A stretch of 64,000 bases of DNA from Phallus indusiatus. Taxonomy: Eukaryota > Basidiomycota > Agaricomycetes > Phallales > Phallaceae. Shown here in pieces: positions 46,054-62,500 of the stretch. Both the position numbers and the translations under genes were made by a program. The notes under the pieces are model-generated. The model had not been told where the DNA came from. It searched no databases and saw only the letters and a program-made list of their open reading frames with translations. The stretch's first letter is position 1; every line of letters begins with the position of its first letter. The DNA is taken from assembly GCA_027605045.1 (NCBI GenBank), contig JAQFWX010000040.1, positions 124,001-188,000 on the forward strand, given 5' to 3'.

Positions 46054-46890
46054 AATCGAAACAAATAATTTTCTTTCTTGAGCAATATAAAGTTGTGAAT
46101 TTTAGGAATCTGTGTATCCGAAAAGTTAAGAAAATCTAGTTATTATGTTTGTTTAAATAAATAAAATATATGGACTTCGCTCCTTCCGATTGTCCGCCTG
46201 AATCAACCTGCGAGCTGCGACCCAGTGTCCTTTGCACGTGGGTGAGGCCGATCTAGTCAAGATTTTCAGACATCACCATAATCTATTCATATTTTGTTCT
46301 TATAACACTCTGCAACCTAGTGCATAAGGAACTGGATACATCATACCTGCGACATGAATTTCAAATTGTCGTTGGGGGTTTTGACACATTCGGCGTACGA
46401 CAAATCGTGGCTAAAAAATTAATAAATCTAGTAGTGAATCCGCCTAGTTCAAAATTTCAAAAAGCTTCCCAAGATGCGGCAGAACCTAGGCGGCGTCGGT
46501 TTTATTTAAATGATGAAAACCAACTACATATGTGATCCAAACCCAGAAATAAGGATCGATAATTTGGAACCTGGGACTCGGAGTTGAAAGCAAGTCTTGC
46601 CGCGAGATTTTCTCGCGTGAATATTTTTGAAGATTCGAATAATATCTCGCCGACCACGAGGTTCTGTCGAAGCCATCGATATCCGATCCTGTTTCGTCCG
46701 TCCCCAGACTCAAAATGCCGTAGGTCTGCAAGCAATACTATTGTAAGCAATATGATGATTGTTTTTCAAGGTAGAAGATGACAACATAGAACCAAAACTT
46801 ATATTGAAAGTCGTGAATAAAAAGATCGTAGTTGACTTCTGGACGGGTCGTGATTGGGCGACAGGCGCCTAATTCGGAACGCAACCTGAC
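46054..46890. other. Intergenic region
   Basis: No gene recognised in about 840 bp; short frames on both strands lack any recognisable feature. Confidence 0.5.
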
Positions 46891-48499
46891 ATGCGACCAC
46901 AGGTTGTATGTCTGCAAGCTCAAGCTAAAAAGCTTGCACCTCAAAAGACTCGACAGAAGAAACTGCCAAGAGTGACCCCTGAAGAAGAAGTCCAGATCTT
47001 GAGACGCAGAGTTCAAAAGGCTGAACGAGATGAACGAATGGACTTGAGCAACATGATAATTGAGCCCAAAACGTAGGGTGATTTCCGTATACTGTCAGAT
47101 ACTATTGTCACAATAAAAGCTCATTTTTTATTCTTATTTCAGCTATATGGGTGGTTTTACAAGGCCTCGTGATCTGAGAGCAAGCAATTGGTTCCCAGGC
47201 GGTCCGTATGTCCTCAAGGGGAAAAGATATGAATCACCCAGCGAGGAAGCCTATAAACCCCATACTGTCTTTTTGTTGGAAACTCGACATAAAGTACGAC
47301 ATAGCACGGGGATTGTCGATTCGAAAGATCATGTCATTGGCGTATGTCGGGCTGTTGACTGGCCGAGACTTATCAAGTTTTACAACAGTCCAAATTGTCC
47401 CGCTAAACACAAAGAAAGTCTCGACAACGCGTGTTGGTCGTGGTTACCTCGATCTGGGAAAGTGATTCGTCCCGTAGTATGGTGGGGACAAGATGAAAAA
47501 CTCGAAGACATTATGAAAGAGATACATGAGGATCCCAACTATGTCTCTCCCTATTTTCAGCTCCTGAGGAAGGAAGCTCGCCAAGAGGTCGAAGAGGTTG
47601 ATCCACCACCACGACAAACCAAAAAGCCGAAGATTGACTCGCCGAATGTTCGTGTTAGCAACAGAATTTATGACAAGGAGGAGATTCGACGACAGTACTA
47701 TCCTATCATCAAAGACGAGCCGTTCTGGAGACCGTTACTGGCTGTTACGTTCTCGACTCGTCCCTTGGCCTTGACTCTATCCCGTTTATCAAAAGCATTA
47801 CCTCGCGGTCTACCTTTCTATGCTTCCATGTCAAACGATGACCGTAAATGCCTCTATTCATTCACGCATCGCATGACATCTTTACGGCTCGACCGCATGC
47901 GAAGCTTGGTACTTACCATCTGCAGTCGTCTATCCGGCGAAAACGGCGGCTTTGTAGGCATCCGATTCTCTACAGACACCAGAGGCCGTGGTATCGATGG
48001 AGAAGGCTTAGGAGATCCCATTCCTCGCGATCAAAGACTCGTAAAAGTCATGATTGGGGACTGGTTTTATCGGGCTGCGGACGAACAAGAGCTGTACCGT
48101 CTTGGCGCTGAAGAACATGGTGGCGATGAAGCATTAGAGGTATCGTTGATGAACGACTGGGGAAGAGAATTGGATGCTCAAGGAAACGAGCTACCTCTTC
48201 CTATGCAAGAGTCATCATCTGAAGATAGTATCGAGTTTGCAGAGGACTTTGAAGACGAGAAGGAGACAGAGAATGAGAATGAAGAGGACGTAGAGGGTAT
48301 GGAAGGCGATGAGTCAGATGAAGCTATGGAGGATATTGACGAAGAGGATCTCTTGCAAAATCCTAGGCTTGAAGCCCCTTTGAGCCGCAGGAAACTGAAA
48401 CCTATCTTACGGGAAAACACAGAAGCTGCTGCTCGACTACGTCGCAAGCTTGCGTACCGACTTGGTGGAACCCACCGTAGCGTCCTTAGAATAACCTGA
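46891..48499 (+). CDS. Unrecognised protein with acidic C-terminal tail
   Basis: Two exons joined by an intron of about 72 nt ending TTTCAG near 47143. The protein starts MRPQVVCLQAQAKKLAPQK at ATG 46891 and continues through MGGFTRPRDLRASNWFPGG to stop 48497-48499, roughly 510 residues. Visible: a basic, coiled N-terminus (EEEVQILRRRVQKAERDER), a globular Trp/Arg-rich middle (AVDWPRLIKFYNS, CWSWLPRSGKVIRPVVWWGQ), and a long Asp/Glu-rich stretch (about SSEDSIEFAEDFEDEKETEN to EAMEDIDEEDLL) followed by a basic C-terminus. No signal peptide or membrane segment. I do not recognise the family. It could be a lineage-specific nuclear protein or a domesticated element product. Confidence 0.65.
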
Positions 48500-48789
48500 A
48501 TACGACACCCATTCTTAATCTAAATAACTTAATAAACAACAACAATAATAAACCCTGTTCAACCGTTCACTCGCATGCTTATTGTAATCAAGCTTTAATT
48601 GAAGGAATCAAAAATCATTAATATTTTCTTAGAAATGAGGCATCGAAGTGCGAGGAACGGGCGGGAGAGGATATACTAAGTGAAAGAAAAGGAATGATTG
48701 AAAAGACGCCTGGGTATATACTGGCAACTTTACGAAGGACATGAAGCCAATCTGGAAAAGAAAAAAAGAAAGAGTGCTGGTGTCCATAT

Positions 48790-50317
48790 CTATCTCCTTT
48801 GAGAGCCACGTCCGTATCCTGACTGAAGATTGTCCAATTCGGCTTCGAGATGCTTGATAGCACTATGAGCAGTCTCCAAGTCCTTGTTGAGACGATCACG
48901 CTCTGCAATAAGCTGCGACCAAGGTTAGTCTTGTATGAAACATTCGTTGTGACTAAGGAACGTACATGTTGTTCCCATTGTCTGAACCTGGCTTCCTCAG
49001 CTTTGACTTGTTCAGTAAAGCGTTTACGCAAAGCCTCTTCTTCTTCCTTGAACTTGGGATTCTCGAGACGACGGGGTTTGATTTCACCGGGTTTGCGAGT
49101 TTCCATTTGTTGTTGACGGTAGTTCTCAAATTTGACTTCCTCAGACTTCGAGATAAGATCCAACATGTGAGTACGGATCAACAGAGCACGAAGTTTGCGG
49201 AAGTCACAGTGAGCCTCGTTCTCAACTATAAATGTATACTTAGAGTACGCTCCGGAGGAAATTGTAATGCGTACCTTCGGCAACACCCCACAAATACTTG
49301 CGACCTTTGACAACTCGTCCATCAGCTGTTTCAACATCTTGCTCGGATCCAATGACAGCGAAGGGCATAGCCTCAGTTAAAGCTCGCGCATGCTCGGCGG
49401 CTGCTGGATCATCCTCCTCCACGGGAGGAACGTAAATATTGATGCCTTGAGCCTGAATAGTTTCACGGATCTGATTCAAAAGACATGAGAAATGATATGA
49501 TACGAAGGTAAATGAGAGCAGTTTCCTACGCGTTGCTTGAATTTGAGCAAGTCACTTTGAGTGAGTGTATCTGCTCTGGCAATAACGGGAATAAGGTTGA
49601 CACGCGTGCCAAGACGTTTCATAACCTCAATATCCAAAGGTTTAAGGCTGAAGATTCGTGAGCTTTCGGACATATGAGGTAAAGCCAAGATCGCTTACGT
49701 GTGACCAGTAGGTCTGATGAAGAAGAGACAGGCGTGAACTCTCAAGTCAATTTTGTTTTCTCTTTGAGGTTGTTGTTCTTGTCTCATAAAATGTTCGTGT
49801 TGGTCGTCAACAAATTGAACAATGGGTGCCCAAGTGTCAGAGTTGTTGACGTTGTCGCCGAAACCAGGAGTGTCAATCACGGTAAGTTTAACTTTGAATG
49901 ATCGTTCTTCCAATTCCGCTTTTATAATTTCAACCTGATGACAACTGAAAAAGATGGCTAAGAATAAGACCAATAATAAATATACCTCCGTCAGTTTGTC
50001 CAATTGCTTCACATGACGACGAGAGTAGTTTTTGGGGGGAGACAACTCCGTAGAAAAGAGCGTGTTAATGAGGGTGGTTTTTCCCAAACCGCTTTCGCCT
50101 TTAATTTGCCGCTCTTTAGCACAAATATATAGAGCAAAATTCCAAGTCGTTACTCACCAACGACCATCACGGTAAAGTGAGCCCCCTTCTTAGCGACGAT
50201 TTTATGTTTCTAAAAAAAAAGGTGAAAATCACATCTACGATTTGGAAACAGAATTTGAAGTACTTGATTTGGTAGATTGGCAATGCCAATACCGCCGAAA
50301 GTGGTCTGGGTCGACAT
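48790..50317 (-). CDS. Septin, Cdc3/AspB group
   Basis: GTP-binding filament protein of the septin ring. Minus strand, at least seven exons. Start ATG 50317 ([18 protein letters not shown]), stop 48790-48792. Polybasic segment [12 protein letters not shown] for membrane phosphoinositides, P-loop [16 protein letters not shown] (G3), septin-typical [29 protein letters not shown] (G4, normally AKAD), [10 protein letters not shown] (septin unique element), C-terminal [20 protein letters not shown] coiled coil and [19 protein letters not shown]. It ends GYGRGSQRR. The sequence order and coiled coil fit the Cdc3 class. Confidence 0.93.
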
Positions 50318-50658
50318 GGTACGTTGTTGAGGGAAGCAGTCGAAAAAAGATTGAGGAAAGGATGATTTCAAAGTCCGTCAATTGGCGTTACGACCGCTCA
50401 CAATGGTTTAATATGGCGGTGACATCAGAAAAAAAAACTGTCTGACTAAATTAGTATAAGATTCTTAGATGCTAGAATATTGCAAACTATTCTTCATTAT
50501 TCATATAGTAATTTCAAAAACAAAACCTTGGACTTGAAAGAAGATATGGATTCTCTCCGTGTTGCCATATTAGGATAGTTTTTGGAACTCCGACGCAAAT
50601 ACCAGAGTCTTTTTTGCCTCCTGCCTGCACTGGCCTCGAGCATCTCATATCAAGTCAA
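50318..50658. promoter_or_regulatory. Divergent intergenic region, septin and prp43 copy 2
   Basis: 341 bp head-to-head. From about 50536 it matches the upstream of prp43 copy 1, showing where the duplicated block begins on this side. Confidence 0.5.
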
Positions 50659-53739
<3,081 letters not shown>

Positions 53740-54781
53740 ACCGTATCTAGATCCAGATCCTTGCGCTCTTCCCTGTTTCGTTAATTGATGTTGTATAATT
53801 TGGGAAGTATATTAGATTGTTGCCTAATATGAATTACCTCGAAGATGATACATATCTGTTGAGACAATTCGCAATAGCCGGTGACTGTACTGGCCCTGTC
53901 TCGTCTCGTTCTTTCTCTTTCCGAGGAAAGTAGGCGAGGGTGATGCTCTGAGATGCAGAATCAAGGACAGATGACCGCGGCCAGGTGTTTGTGGTTCGGA
54001 CACCAAATGCGGCGTTGATTTGGAGAATAAGTACTTCAGTGTCGAAAGTAAATTCTTCATGTGATATACTCGGGATTATAAAGGTATGTGTGGAAAAGTA
54101 GCCAGTGTTCAATTAGTAGAGGGCCCAACTGCTGGAGGCGTCTCGGCATCTTCCGATTTCCTCTCGTAATCTGCCCATGTCCTCAACGTCTACGAGACCG
54201 ATACATTTGTATATTCTTTGATACTTGCTGATACTGTCAGCGTTAAAAAAGCCTTTATTTTCGACCAAATCTTATCAGGACAATTCTACTGTGCCACGAC
54301 ATCGATATCCTTCATACCACAATACCTGGTGGGCCAGCGAAGGCCAGCGACCTTTCTTGAGCTATTTAAAAAAACACGGTGGTTGTATAACCTTGCATAG
54401 CCCATCCTAATTACCAAAAGGATCGATCTTCAAGCCAAGCCATATAGAGTTAGCACAATGGGGCGGTTAATGCTCTCTCACCTGCACGGGCATCTACCAT
54501 AAGCTGTCTACAAAGTTAGTCTATTCGTCTAGAAGTTTTGCCTCTAACTATATCAAAGTATAGAAACAAATACTTGAATAAAGCAATCCAATAACTATAT
54601 GAAGAGTGCTGCATAGTATATGACGTTCCCTCAGCTTATGTGTTACCTGCCACGCCGGTCAACTTTGGCCGTTCTGCCCGAATAATGCACCCCCTCGTAA
54701 CTCGAAGTTTATCCGCGGTAACAAACAATCCTACTATAAATACGAAATTATTTTCTGCGGATTTAACACCTACAGACCGTC
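53740..54781. other. Intergenic region
   Basis: No convincing gene in about 1 kb; the frames on either strand are short and unrecognised. The right end holds the HGD promoter. Confidence 0.5.
54735..54742 (+). promoter_or_regulatory. TATA box of the homogentisate dioxygenase gene
   Basis: TATAAATA 47 bp upstream of the start codon. Confidence 0.6.
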
Positions 54782-57142
54782 ATGAGCGAAAAGGTGCGTT
54801 CATTTGAAGAAGTATTCCTAATCTTCCTCTAATGATCGCAGGCTGCATCCCATTCCGCTAGCGCCCCAGGGCCTTATACTACTCAACCATCCGACAGAGA
54901 TCCATACAGATATCAAGTACGTCTTTGAGTTACAAGTTTTTTCGTTTGAGTTGTTATTTAACGACATTTGCTAGGTTGGCTTTGGCAATAGGTTTGCTAG
55001 CGAAGCAATGTATGTAATCTTGTCTTTCTACTTATCCCTCGACGTTAGTCTTACTCTTTTGTTAGACCAGGTACTTTACCTCAAGGACAAAACAGTCCTC
55101 AGAAATGCAAATACGGCCTCTACGCCGAACAGGTGCGTAATGAAGATCTAGGGAGATGAGAAAATAGACTTAACTCGAGCTGTAGATGACTGGTTCACCT
55201 TTTGTAGCCCCCAGGCATCAGAATCAAAACGCGTATGCCTTGTATGCATGTATAACGGATTCATTGCTTAATCTTGATCTAATAGCTGGTTATATCGCAT
55301 TCGCCCTGCCGTAGCCCATCAAGGCTTCACAGCTTTGCCTGACAATCCAGATGTACGATTTCTGCTAAATGTGCTCGTATCGTCGTAATTTTAAACATAT
55401 TCCACTCCCTTGACAGCTCGAGTCTAATTTTTTGCCACTCAATCCCAAGGTTCGGGTTAGCCCCACCCAGCTCGCTTGGCGTCCATTTGACATCCCGACG
55501 GATTCGACGGATTTTATCCAAGGACTAAAAACTCTCGCAGGAAATGGTGATCCCACACTTAATGAAGGCCTCGCCATACATGTCTATTTGGCAAACACTT
55601 CAATGGACAAGAAAGCATTCGTAAACAATGACGGAGATATACTTCTTATTCCTATTCAGGGGAGATTGGACATTCAGACAGAGTTTGGGAAGTAGGTTTC
55701 ACCCGTCGTTTCTTCATGGGAAAAAGGCACTTATTGCATATAGGATTATGGCTCGCCCAGGCGAAATCGTGGTGATTCAGCGCGGTATAAGGTTTAAGGT
55801 TCGGTTCCCGTTACTGTCCGAGTCAGCAGTCACGTCTCCAATCTCTTGTTCCACAGGTTCTACTTCCGGACGGGCCCTCCCGTGGATGTAAGGAGTTCGT
55901 TTTTGAAACTGTGGAATCTATCTTCTTAGGTTCCTTTTTAGACGTTCTAGAGATTTTCGGGGCCCATTTCGAGTTACCCGAACTGGGTCCGCTCGGTGCA
56001 AATGGTCTGGCAAACACAAGAGATTTCGAATATCCCATCGCTAGTTTTGACATTGATCAGAATCCTTGGGAAAGTAAGTGTTTCCTAAACCCGCTTCAAT
56101 CAGCCATTTACGATATTTTGTTTGATAATAAAAAGTCATCTATAAGTATGTGGTCACTTTCACTGTGACGACAACTTGAAGTGTGATGTTCCTAATATGT
56201 ATATATGAAGGATCGCTGGCACCTTACATCTTTGCAAACAAGAGCACACTCCGTTTGATGTTGTCGCGTGGCATGGAAAGTAAGCGAATGTCTCCGGTTC
56301 AGTTTTCATATTGTTTTTAAGATGACTGGTTTTAGTTATGTTCCCTACAAGTACAATCTCGAGAAGTTCATACATGTGGGATCGATTTCAAAAGTAAGTC
56401 AGCCTGGTCTAATGCATCATTATTTTTTATGTAAAATTTGACATTAAAAAATATCTTTGAAAATCAAGGATCATATGGACCCTTCCGTTTTCTGTGTTCT
56501 CACAGCAAAGTCTAAGAGGGAAGGAACTCCTTTGGTTAATTTTCTTGCTATTGGTCCTAGATGGGATGTTGCATCTAAAACCTTTCGTCTTCCGGTTAGC
56601 ACATAAGAAGTTTTCCGTCGTCTTGGTTTATATAACTTATTTGTCTTTATAGTACTACCATCGAAACACAGCCACTGAATTCATGGGTTTAATTTATGGG
56701 GATTTTGGAGGAAGAAGTGATGGATTTGCTCCTGGCGGTGCTAGTCATGAGACTGGCTTCTGTCCTCATGGAAGTGGGTCTCAATCAACATTTTATATAT
56801 CACTGATAAACTCCTAAACATCCCCGATATAGTCGCGTACGAAGAGTTCAAATTTGCTAGTGAGATGGAGTTAACTCCTCAATACATCTTCGAGGACACA
56901 ATGAGTACGTTTAATTTGTATTTGCATTTACTGAAAGAAGAAGAGAGCTAAACATATTTTTCATAGTTTTTATGTTTGAATCAAGTACGATGTTCACGTT
57001 GACCGATTATGCAATGACGGGTTCTGGAAAATTACACGAACATAATACTAAAATGTGGGATAATTTGAAGGCTGAATTTGTGTCGAATTTGGGTCAGGTT
57101 AATGCGGATTTGCGCAAGTTGGGTCTGGACGAGCTGCATTAA
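54782..57142 (+). CDS. Homogentisate 1,2-dioxygenase
   Basis: Non-haem Fe(II) enzyme opening the ring of homogentisate to maleylacetoacetate in Phe/Tyr catabolism. More than ten small exons; first exon MSEK only. Blocks in order: [65 protein letters not shown].., [72 protein letters not shown], then [16 protein letters not shown] holding the iron ligands His and Glu, and the PHG His of the third ligand. It ends [10 protein letters not shown]. Near the third ligand the sequence is [10 protein letters not shown], where the human enzyme has SLHS..PHG, so the residue at the human His365 position differs. No neighbouring gene of the same pathway is present. Confidence 0.93.
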
Positions 57143-58159
57143 TTTTGGAATTCAGCGGAGTAGAATTCTGAATCTACTTCTGATATGACTGTAATTTTGT
57201 CAACCTTGGAATAATTATGAATTGATAACATTATTCCATTATCGTTTCAGCTTTGTCTTCAACCGTTAACTAATGTGAAGGTTTTAAGGGTTGGATATAT
57301 TGGTCTGATCAGCTCCTCATGTAAATACAAGTGAGATTGAGAGGAAACAGCGAGGGGAATGCGCGAATAAATGAACAAGGTGTGCAACCTCTGACAGATT
57401 CATTTACCATTTGGCGATCAACACGCCTCCAGCCTCGTCAGACGCTCCGTCGCTGCTCAGGTGACCGCTCGGGTGGGACCTCCCTCCGCGACAGGCTCGC
57501 AAACCAGTGACGATACGTGCAAACACAAGTTGACATGATCCCCAATGCTAGGGGTGAGCGGGTATGAAAGAAAATTGAGAGAAGATGGTGAAACGATGAG
57601 AGACGAGGTGTCTGCCGCGCCAGGCAGAGGAAGAGGGACGATGCAGCCGTGCCGCGTTGCGGCACTGTGCTATGGCATGGGTGGACCTAAACCGGATGGT
57701 GTATCTTCGCAAACAACGTGATGCTCCAAAGGATTACACGAATAAATCATATTATTATCCTGTGCCCACTTCTTTATTTTAATTCAATCAACCGCCGTAA
57801 TACCTACAAGTTATGATCTGAATCTTTATGGCAGCGTATATTAACGCATATCGTCCAACAAGATATTTAAATTAAATATTGCACAGGTATCGAGCGTACA
57901 GTCCGAAACTATACAGCTGTCATGATAATAATGGATCGGGGTGCGTATACCAAGCGTAAACTAATTCGGGCAAATTTCAACCCACACTTTGCGGATCTTG
58001 CAGACCAAGACTCGGACTTGGACAGTGTTCTTTGAAGAACTTGCTGATACTAGCAGCATTCTCATGGAGACCGGAGCTCACATTTTAGCTGAAGGTAAAA
58101 TCTTCAAGAGAAGTAAGTTTCGGAGCATACTTGATTAGCCATAAATATACCTATCAATC
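57143..58159. other. Intergenic region
   Basis: No gene recognised in about 1 kb. A 75-codon minus-strand frame at 57438-57665 lies in the more GC-rich part and has no recognisable feature. Confidence 0.5.
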
Positions 58160-58687
58160 TTAAGATTTCAAAGTCTTATCAATTAACTCGATGGGTTGTA
58201 AATTTAGAGATTCAAGGTTCGGCGCAAGCATGTAGATTGGTGGATATTCCTTCCATCTTTTCGTTTGAAGAGGCGGTTGCTGAGGGATGAATATTCAAAC
58301 TGAAGTTAGTGAAACAATAGTAATTAAACAAACGTGAGCACATACCAAAAGGCGCATGGGTAGGTAGGAATAGTCGTCCTGCAATGACGTCTGGCCGAAG
58401 GCAAGGTCATGAATCGACTTTCACTGAAAAGGGTTCTTGGTTATAAGCGAATAATCAAGCAAGGTAGATATATCAACGCACCAACTGCACGTGTAAGGTC
58501 GATACCCGAAGTGGTTAAATATGTGCCGGGTCCACCTGGAGGTGGGGATATTGTCGCCGCATAAGCCGCAAAGTCGGCCGTCAGATGTCAAAGGAGAAAA
58601 TAGATAGAAAGTTAAGTCGGAGGATACTCCGGGAGAAAGTGGCGTTTCGTGAAACGAGTGAGAAGGTCTAGGTATCGAGGGAAGCAT
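58160..58687 (-). CDS. Small C2H2-like zinc-finger protein (tentative)
   Basis: Likely three exons on the minus strand. ATG 58687 opens MLPSIPRPSHSFHETPLSPG, followed by CGLCGDNIPTSRWTRHIFNH and GYRPYTCSWC. This resembles a C2H2 finger (C-x2-C..H-x4-H) and the start of a second. A following exon (about 58437-58348) encodes RFMTLPSARRHCRTTIPTY, which could complete the second finger. The last exon ends KRWKEYPPIYMLAPNLESLN... with stop at 58160-58162. Exon borders are inferred and the donor after CSWC is not canonical. It could be a small transcription regulator or a decayed gene. Confidence 0.5.
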
Positions 58688-59578
58688 ACTGCCACCAGAG
58701 TTCACCGTACAGCTAGTAATCGATCAGTGAATTATGCCCAGAAAGCGAGTAGTGACTGTTGACTTGGATTTTTATAACAGTGTACCAAGTCTTTTATATG
58801 TTTGAAATGCTGTGGATTAGATAATTGAGCCTATGTCGCGTTTTTTCTTCTGTTTCTCCATTGAATATTTCTCAAACACAATAATCGCCCTGGTGTGCAC
58901 CGGATCAAAGGCGAAGGTCCCGTGTACCTAATAACGTGTCATTCTATTCGGAGATTGTGAAAAAATACCAGGCAGACTTGCGTATATCATCACGGAGTCC
59001 ATTTTTATTACAAGTAATTTTGGCGGAGGTGTTTTCGGGATGTTTTTTTTTCTCTGAATAAAATGCCATGGTGTGAGTACCGAATTCTTCAAATAATTAA
59101 TTACTGTAAGCCTCGAGGGAGCCATGTCCTAATCTGCTTACACAAATGTATTTTATGGCTCCATCTTCAAATTGTTTCGACTTTGGTAGGCGGATTGCCG
59201 CAAGGCCACCTCCATTCCTAGGCCTCTCGTGTTAAGATAGGAAGAGCATGCCGGTCGGGCCGCTTCAGAGTGACCAAGAAACTTCCAACCAGCTACGATA
59301 CCCATGTCCATGCTGTCCAGCGTATGAAAATTCGAATAGGTTTTTCATAACGTATTTCACGTACGCGTCAGGCAATACTTGAGCCCACCAAGCTGCAGCC
59401 TGCAAACATTTCGCGACTGGAAATCACCGGTAGGTTTCTGCAAGAACCTGGCGAACTAAACGCGACTTAAATTTCGGAATAGGGACATGGCACTTGAAAG
59501 TTGATACAAGAGAGTCGCATGGCGTGACGTGCATGTGACGCGTAACGGTCTACTCCGATCATTTCTCAAGAGTCGACG
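58688..59578. other. Divergent intergenic region
   Basis: About 890 bp between the zinc-finger-like gene and nbs1. No gene or bounded repeat recognised. Confidence 0.5.
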
Positions 59579-62500
59579 ATGTGGCTCATAACTGGGCCAT
59601 TTGATAGTGAACAGCCATCGGAGGACATTCCAAATAGTAATTCGCCATTTTGTTGATCACATTGAGATCTAACTGTTTCACAGAAATAAAATTGTTGAAA
59701 GCTGCCACTACTTACACGGTTGGCCGCCAACTAGATTGTCCTTTACGCGTCAATAGCAAAAAAATTTCGCGTAGCCATGGCGAAATAATTGTGGGGGCGC
59801 ACTCACAGGACGATGTCGTATGTCATATTAATTATGGAAAGACTGAATCTGCTGATCCAGTGTGGAACAGAAAGATCCAACTGCAATTCCATTTCTCACT
59901 TATCAAAACCCAAGGGACACTGACGTTCGCGTTACACGTGGCGACAAGTCTTTTACAATTGATAAACAAGGAAGTCGTCAAGCTGAATCAGGAGATCTCA
60001 TAAGATTAGCAACTGGCTTGAATTTGGTGTACGTGTTGATATTATGTGACTGGGCTAATTTACTCAAAAGGTTGACAGCGTGGTATGGCAACCAGTGGTC
60101 TGCTTTTTGTCTGAAGATAACTCCGAGACCGAATTTGATTACGAGACGTTTGCTAGCTTTGGTATCAAAATTTTGACGAGGCACACACGAGATGTTACTC
60201 ATCATCTGACATCCACTATCCCATCCCCGCTCCCCACAGATATTCTGCTATCTCTACTCAATCAAGCAACTATAGTGACTCCACAGTGGTTAACTACATT
60301 GCTCAATTCCACGAACTCGCTTTGTAAAACTTATAGACCACTGCCTGAAACGGATTTCATTCCTGAAATCAGCCCTCAGCTGTCTGTTATTCATCAAAAT
60401 CCGACCCTCATTTCGCCAGAAAATACTCGCAAAAATCTTTTGGTCGGATTAAATTTCATTTTCGCAGTTATAGGAAGTGGAATAGGGTCCGAAACAAAGG
60501 CCATGGCCGATGTTGTTCTGCGTGGCGGTGGCGACAGGCACATGGTAGATGTCGAGAAAGAAGCGGCCAATGAAGCATCAAAAAGCGCCTGGGATAACTT
60601 GCTGAAAAAGGCGTGTGCGACGCGAAAAGGTTCGAAAAGCGGAACAGTCATTGTAGCAGATGATGAAAAGATGCGCGAGCGAGGTACTCCGAGAGATATA
60701 CAGAAGACCTGGGATCAAATGTTAGAGAAGGCTAATATGTAAAATTTATTCCTCGTTGTTTGATGTTTGGACTGTCACTCATTGACATAGAGCAGGATAT
60801 CGTGTCATACATCCGTCGGTGGTATCAAATGCTATTTTGAAAGCAGACGTATCCCTTCTCGATTGCACAATATCATTCGAAGAGGTACGCAACCAATCGA
60901 GTACGTAGATATTTTTATTCCTAGTTTGAAAAAGAAGCTAACATTAGGCAAGATACGAGTCGAATGGAGTTGGACGAACCGGTCGGCTCTGAAAAGAGAC
61001 CTGTCGAAGAAGGATCTTCCCAGCAAGTAGAACCCTCAATAAGTCAACCGAAACGGCGCCTAACTCGTCGCACTGCTTCTAAACCTCCTCTTGACGAGGT
61101 TGTTCCACCGCCTCAAATTAATGAACAGGAACCATCAACGTCTGTGGCTGAAAACAAACGCAAAGAGCCCGATTCCGGACTCGAAGAAGATTCGGTACCT
61201 AAAAAGAAGGTATTATTGACTTACTTTACCTTTTACGCCATGGATAATCATATTCATACTCTTTAGGTGCTTAAACGGCGCGCCAAAACTACCGGATTAG
61301 TAAATGCACTGTTGGGCTTAGATGATGATCAGGCTGTTAATCAGCACATCTCTTCAAATGAAGCACCCGATCTTAAAGACAATGAAGGTGCTACCGCCAA
61401 CGTACCAGTGCCTCCGTCGCCAGTGATAGAAGGGAGTCAACTGAGACGCCCACTTAAAAGACGTGCACGGAATAATAGTCAATCACAATTCGATTTTCTT
61501 CAAGAGGAAAGTGGGGATAGTGCACCTAACTTGAAAAAATTCAAGTCTCTGTTTGAGGAGAGTGGAAGAGGGGAGGTTCACAGCTTGCCAGTGGAAGGCG
61601 ACGATGTGTTAGGTTTTCCGCGGACGACAAATCTGGAAACATTACGAGAAGAGGAAGAAGAAACACAGCCTCAAGCGCACCGTGTGGGTCGCAAAGATTC
61701 AAAATTGAGCACAAACAACGAAGATGTAACGATGGATGATTCACAGCAAAAGCGAAATGAAACTTCTGCGACAGATATCCGGCAGAAGACAGCCCCGGAG
61801 AGTTCTGACACTAAGCCAAGTGATGAAACGGGCGGCGATAATACAACCAAGGCTAAAGGTGCTGAACCCGGGAAGCCTGATACTGACGTGTCCTTTTTGA
61901 AAGCCATCGCCTCTCTTAAACGTGGAAAGCGCACAGAAGACAGTTTTGATCGCGAGTTCAATCAGCTGCGCATTTCAAAACCTGAAGTCCGCAGTGAGAA
62001 GTCTAAGGAGAACGAGGCACCTTGGACATGGGAGGGCTGGGATAATTTTGAGAGAGACATTGGAATACGGGGAAATTTCATGGAGATCGTCGAGATGGAG
62101 GTTTGGCGAGATCAACGCGATCAGCGTTCAGACCGATATCAGGGTGAACGGTTGGAGTGGAAGGGAAGAGATAATTTTAAAAAGTTCAAAAAAGTGAGAG
62201 AATAATTTTTCTCCCTCTCCCTGTTTTGTGTTTATGGAATTCTCACATATCTTTAGAAATGGAACGATAGGGAGAGAGAAGAGATCGTACTAGAAGCGGT
62301 TAACACCGATGAGAACTTTGAGGAACCAAGTAATGATTTCAAGAAAGCCTTGTTTTTTTGTTTACTAAAGGCACTCTTTTAGGCGTAAACTATCGTTCAC
62401 GTTCCAGACCAACGAAAAGACACATTCCGTCTTTAGATGTTTTGGTCGAGTATGATCCCGATGAACACAGAGAAGAAGGCCACCCAATTTTGACGAACAA

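Noticed and set aside
54440..54505. tRNA-like phrase GTTAGCACAATGGGGCGG followed by a possible anticodon arm
   Set aside because: No acceptor stem or T-loop GGTTCGA-type box could be built; not a tRNA by eye.
57438..57665. 75-codon minus-strand frame downstream of homogentisate dioxygenase
   Set aside because: Arg/Ser/Leu-rich with no conserved motif; no splice or promoter support.
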